Part shown: piece after piece, positions 63,452 through 64,000 of the stretch
Layout: the number at the start of each line of letters is the position of its first letter
How positions within the stretch are numbered: the stretch's first letter is position 1
DNA from: JAIBJN01 sp963699495
GTDB lineage: Bacteria > Actinomycetota > Thermoleophilia > Gaiellales > Gaiellaceae
Assembly (NCBI GenBank): GCA_963699495.1
Contig: CAVOUB010000003.1
Location: 434,001 to 498,000, forward strand
DNA length: 64,000 bases
Reading direction: 5' to 3'
Position numbers and translations under genes: made by a program
The notes under the pieces: model-generated
The model's input: only the letters and a program-made list of their open reading frames with translations
The model's database searches: none
Told to the model about the DNA's origin: nothing

Positions 63452-63681
63452 GGTTGTCGTGAACCCTCGTTTTCCCGGACGGGTCGCTCTCCCGGCAGCA
63501 GCATGCCCGACACCTCCAGCGACTCCGACTCGGCCACGCTCAGGCCGAGGAGGTCTTCGGCGATCGCCTCGACCGGCACGGGCGGCTGGAGCGATCCGCC
63601 GAATCGCTCGAAATAGCGCCGCAGCACAGCCGCGGCGCGCGGATCGCGCACCGGTCCTCGCCACCTGTCCCATTGTCCCAT
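63448..63681 (-). pseudogene. N-terminal fragment of an ImmA/IrrE-type protein
   Basis: 77 codons from the ATG at 63679-63681. VRDPRAAAVLRRYFERFGGS and PPVPVEAIAEDLLGLSVAES followed by LEVSGMLLPGERPV match the region that precedes the HExxH metallopeptidase domain of ImmA/IrrE proteins. The peptidase domain itself is absent: the frame stops directly where hsdM begins. Full-length ImmA proteins cleave repressors to switch on mobile elements. This may be a deletion junction created when the hsd operon joined, or a retained short regulator. Recognition of the family is from a short stretch. Confidence 0.5.
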
Positions 63682-63683
63682 GT

Positions 63684-63978
63684 CACTTCGCGTCCGTGAA
63701 GAGCTCGTCGACCTCGTCCCACTCGTCGGGCCGAGCCGGCGCCCCGAAGCGAACCTCCCGGGCCCCTACCTGCTCGACGCTTGGAGCGGCAGGACGGCGA
63801 GCCGGCGAGAGCAGCGCGGCTGGAGGAGTTCGTCGAGGCCGCGCTCGCCGCGCCGCGGCGGCGGGAGCCCTCGGTCGGGCTCGGCGAGGATGTCAGGGTG
63901 TCGGCCAAAGGTCTCGTCGGTTCTGGGCTCGAGCTGGACGGGGAGCTGTTGCAGCTCTCGGCTTACTCGGCGACCTAG
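63684..63978. other. ambiguous coding tail at the window end
   Basis: On the minus strand VEQVGAREVRFGAPARPDEW then DEVDELFTDAK stops 1 nt before the ImmA-like ATG, which looks like the end of a small regulator gene. On the plus strand, ARAARLEEFVEAALAA, PSVGLGEDVRVSAKGLVGSG and LELDGELLQLSAYSAT, stopping at 63976-63978, also reads like a real C-terminus, possibly of an ARPP-like phage-associated domain. Both cannot occupy all of this stretch; a junction near 63780 between two fragments is likely. I cannot decide more. Confidence 0.3.
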
Positions 63979-64000
63979 GCTCCTTTGGCCATCTTGCCGC

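Noticed and set aside
1..64000. CRISPR arrays, tRNA or rRNA genes, transposase genes
   Set aside because: I looked for regularly spaced direct repeats, cloverleaf-like segments and transposase motifs by eye and saw none. A faint tRNA could be missed without a covariance search.

Overview
The window is about 70% GC and shows Gram-positive actinobacterial gene orders: def-fmt-rsmB-rpe-rib, aroF-tyrA-aroA-cmk-plsC-der-gpsA, lgt-scpA-scpB, a UvrD2-type helicase with an HRDC tail, and a class II DAHP synthase. GTG and TTG starts and leaderless-looking promoters are common. Together these point to Actinomycetota, most likely a Thermoleophilia-like lineage (Gaiellales or Solirubrobacterales); the class is my inference. 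No rRNA, tRNA, CRISPR array or intact transposase gene was seen.

Layout. 1-4.1 kb: rsmD (cut by the window edge), recG, a double-cupin protein and a divergent metallo-beta-lactamase-fold protein. 4.2-16.3 kb, minus strand: fakB (degV), a lone receiver protein and fakA; then rpmB; then the riboflavin genes ribH-ribBA-ribE-ribD with rpe; then rsmB, fmt, def, a small membrane protein and priA. 16.3-17.0 kb: a DtxR/IdeR-type regulator facing metK. 17.2-27.4 kb, minus strand: metK, a DUF3352 lipoprotein, gpsA, der, plsC, cmk, aroA, tyrA and aroF. 27.4-33.5 kb: trpS, an RDD membrane protein, rluB, a GYD-domain protein, an AhpD-like protein, scpB, scpA, lgt and two small divergent genes. 33.5-44.4 kb: GNAT, dnaE, a toxin-antitoxin scar with a VapBC pair, membrane proteins, an EamA exporter with a divergent Lrp regulator, infA, an aminotransferase and a GGDEF-EAL protein. 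44.5-50 kb: a UvrD2-like helicase, a broken toxin-antitoxin remnant, a secreted cyclase-family protein and a PASTA/CARDB protein.

50-64 kb is an accessory defence island, all on the minus strand: an ImmA/IrrE N-terminal fragment, hsdM, hsdS, hsdR, a DUF262-DUF1524 (GmrSD-like) endonuclease, two DUF488 proteins, a probable dual-OB protein, and a RecB-nuclease/RNase-H/UPF1-helicase fusion. Where the junctions could be read, genes overlap by 4 nt (ATGA) or are separated by only 30-45 nt, so it reads as one transcription unit. The DUF488 pair with the dual-OB protein is the least understood part and the best candidate for something new.

Sequence quality matters for every reader of this window. 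Many genes are split by frameshifts, and in nearly every case I worked through, removing one G or C restores a family-typical protein. The density is about one per several kb in the core genes and roughly one per 100-300 bases across 50-64 kb. I treat most of them as insertion errors in the consensus, not gene death. The higher rate in the island would fit lower coverage of a segment carried by only part of the population. Coordinates for split genes give the whole reconstructed span.
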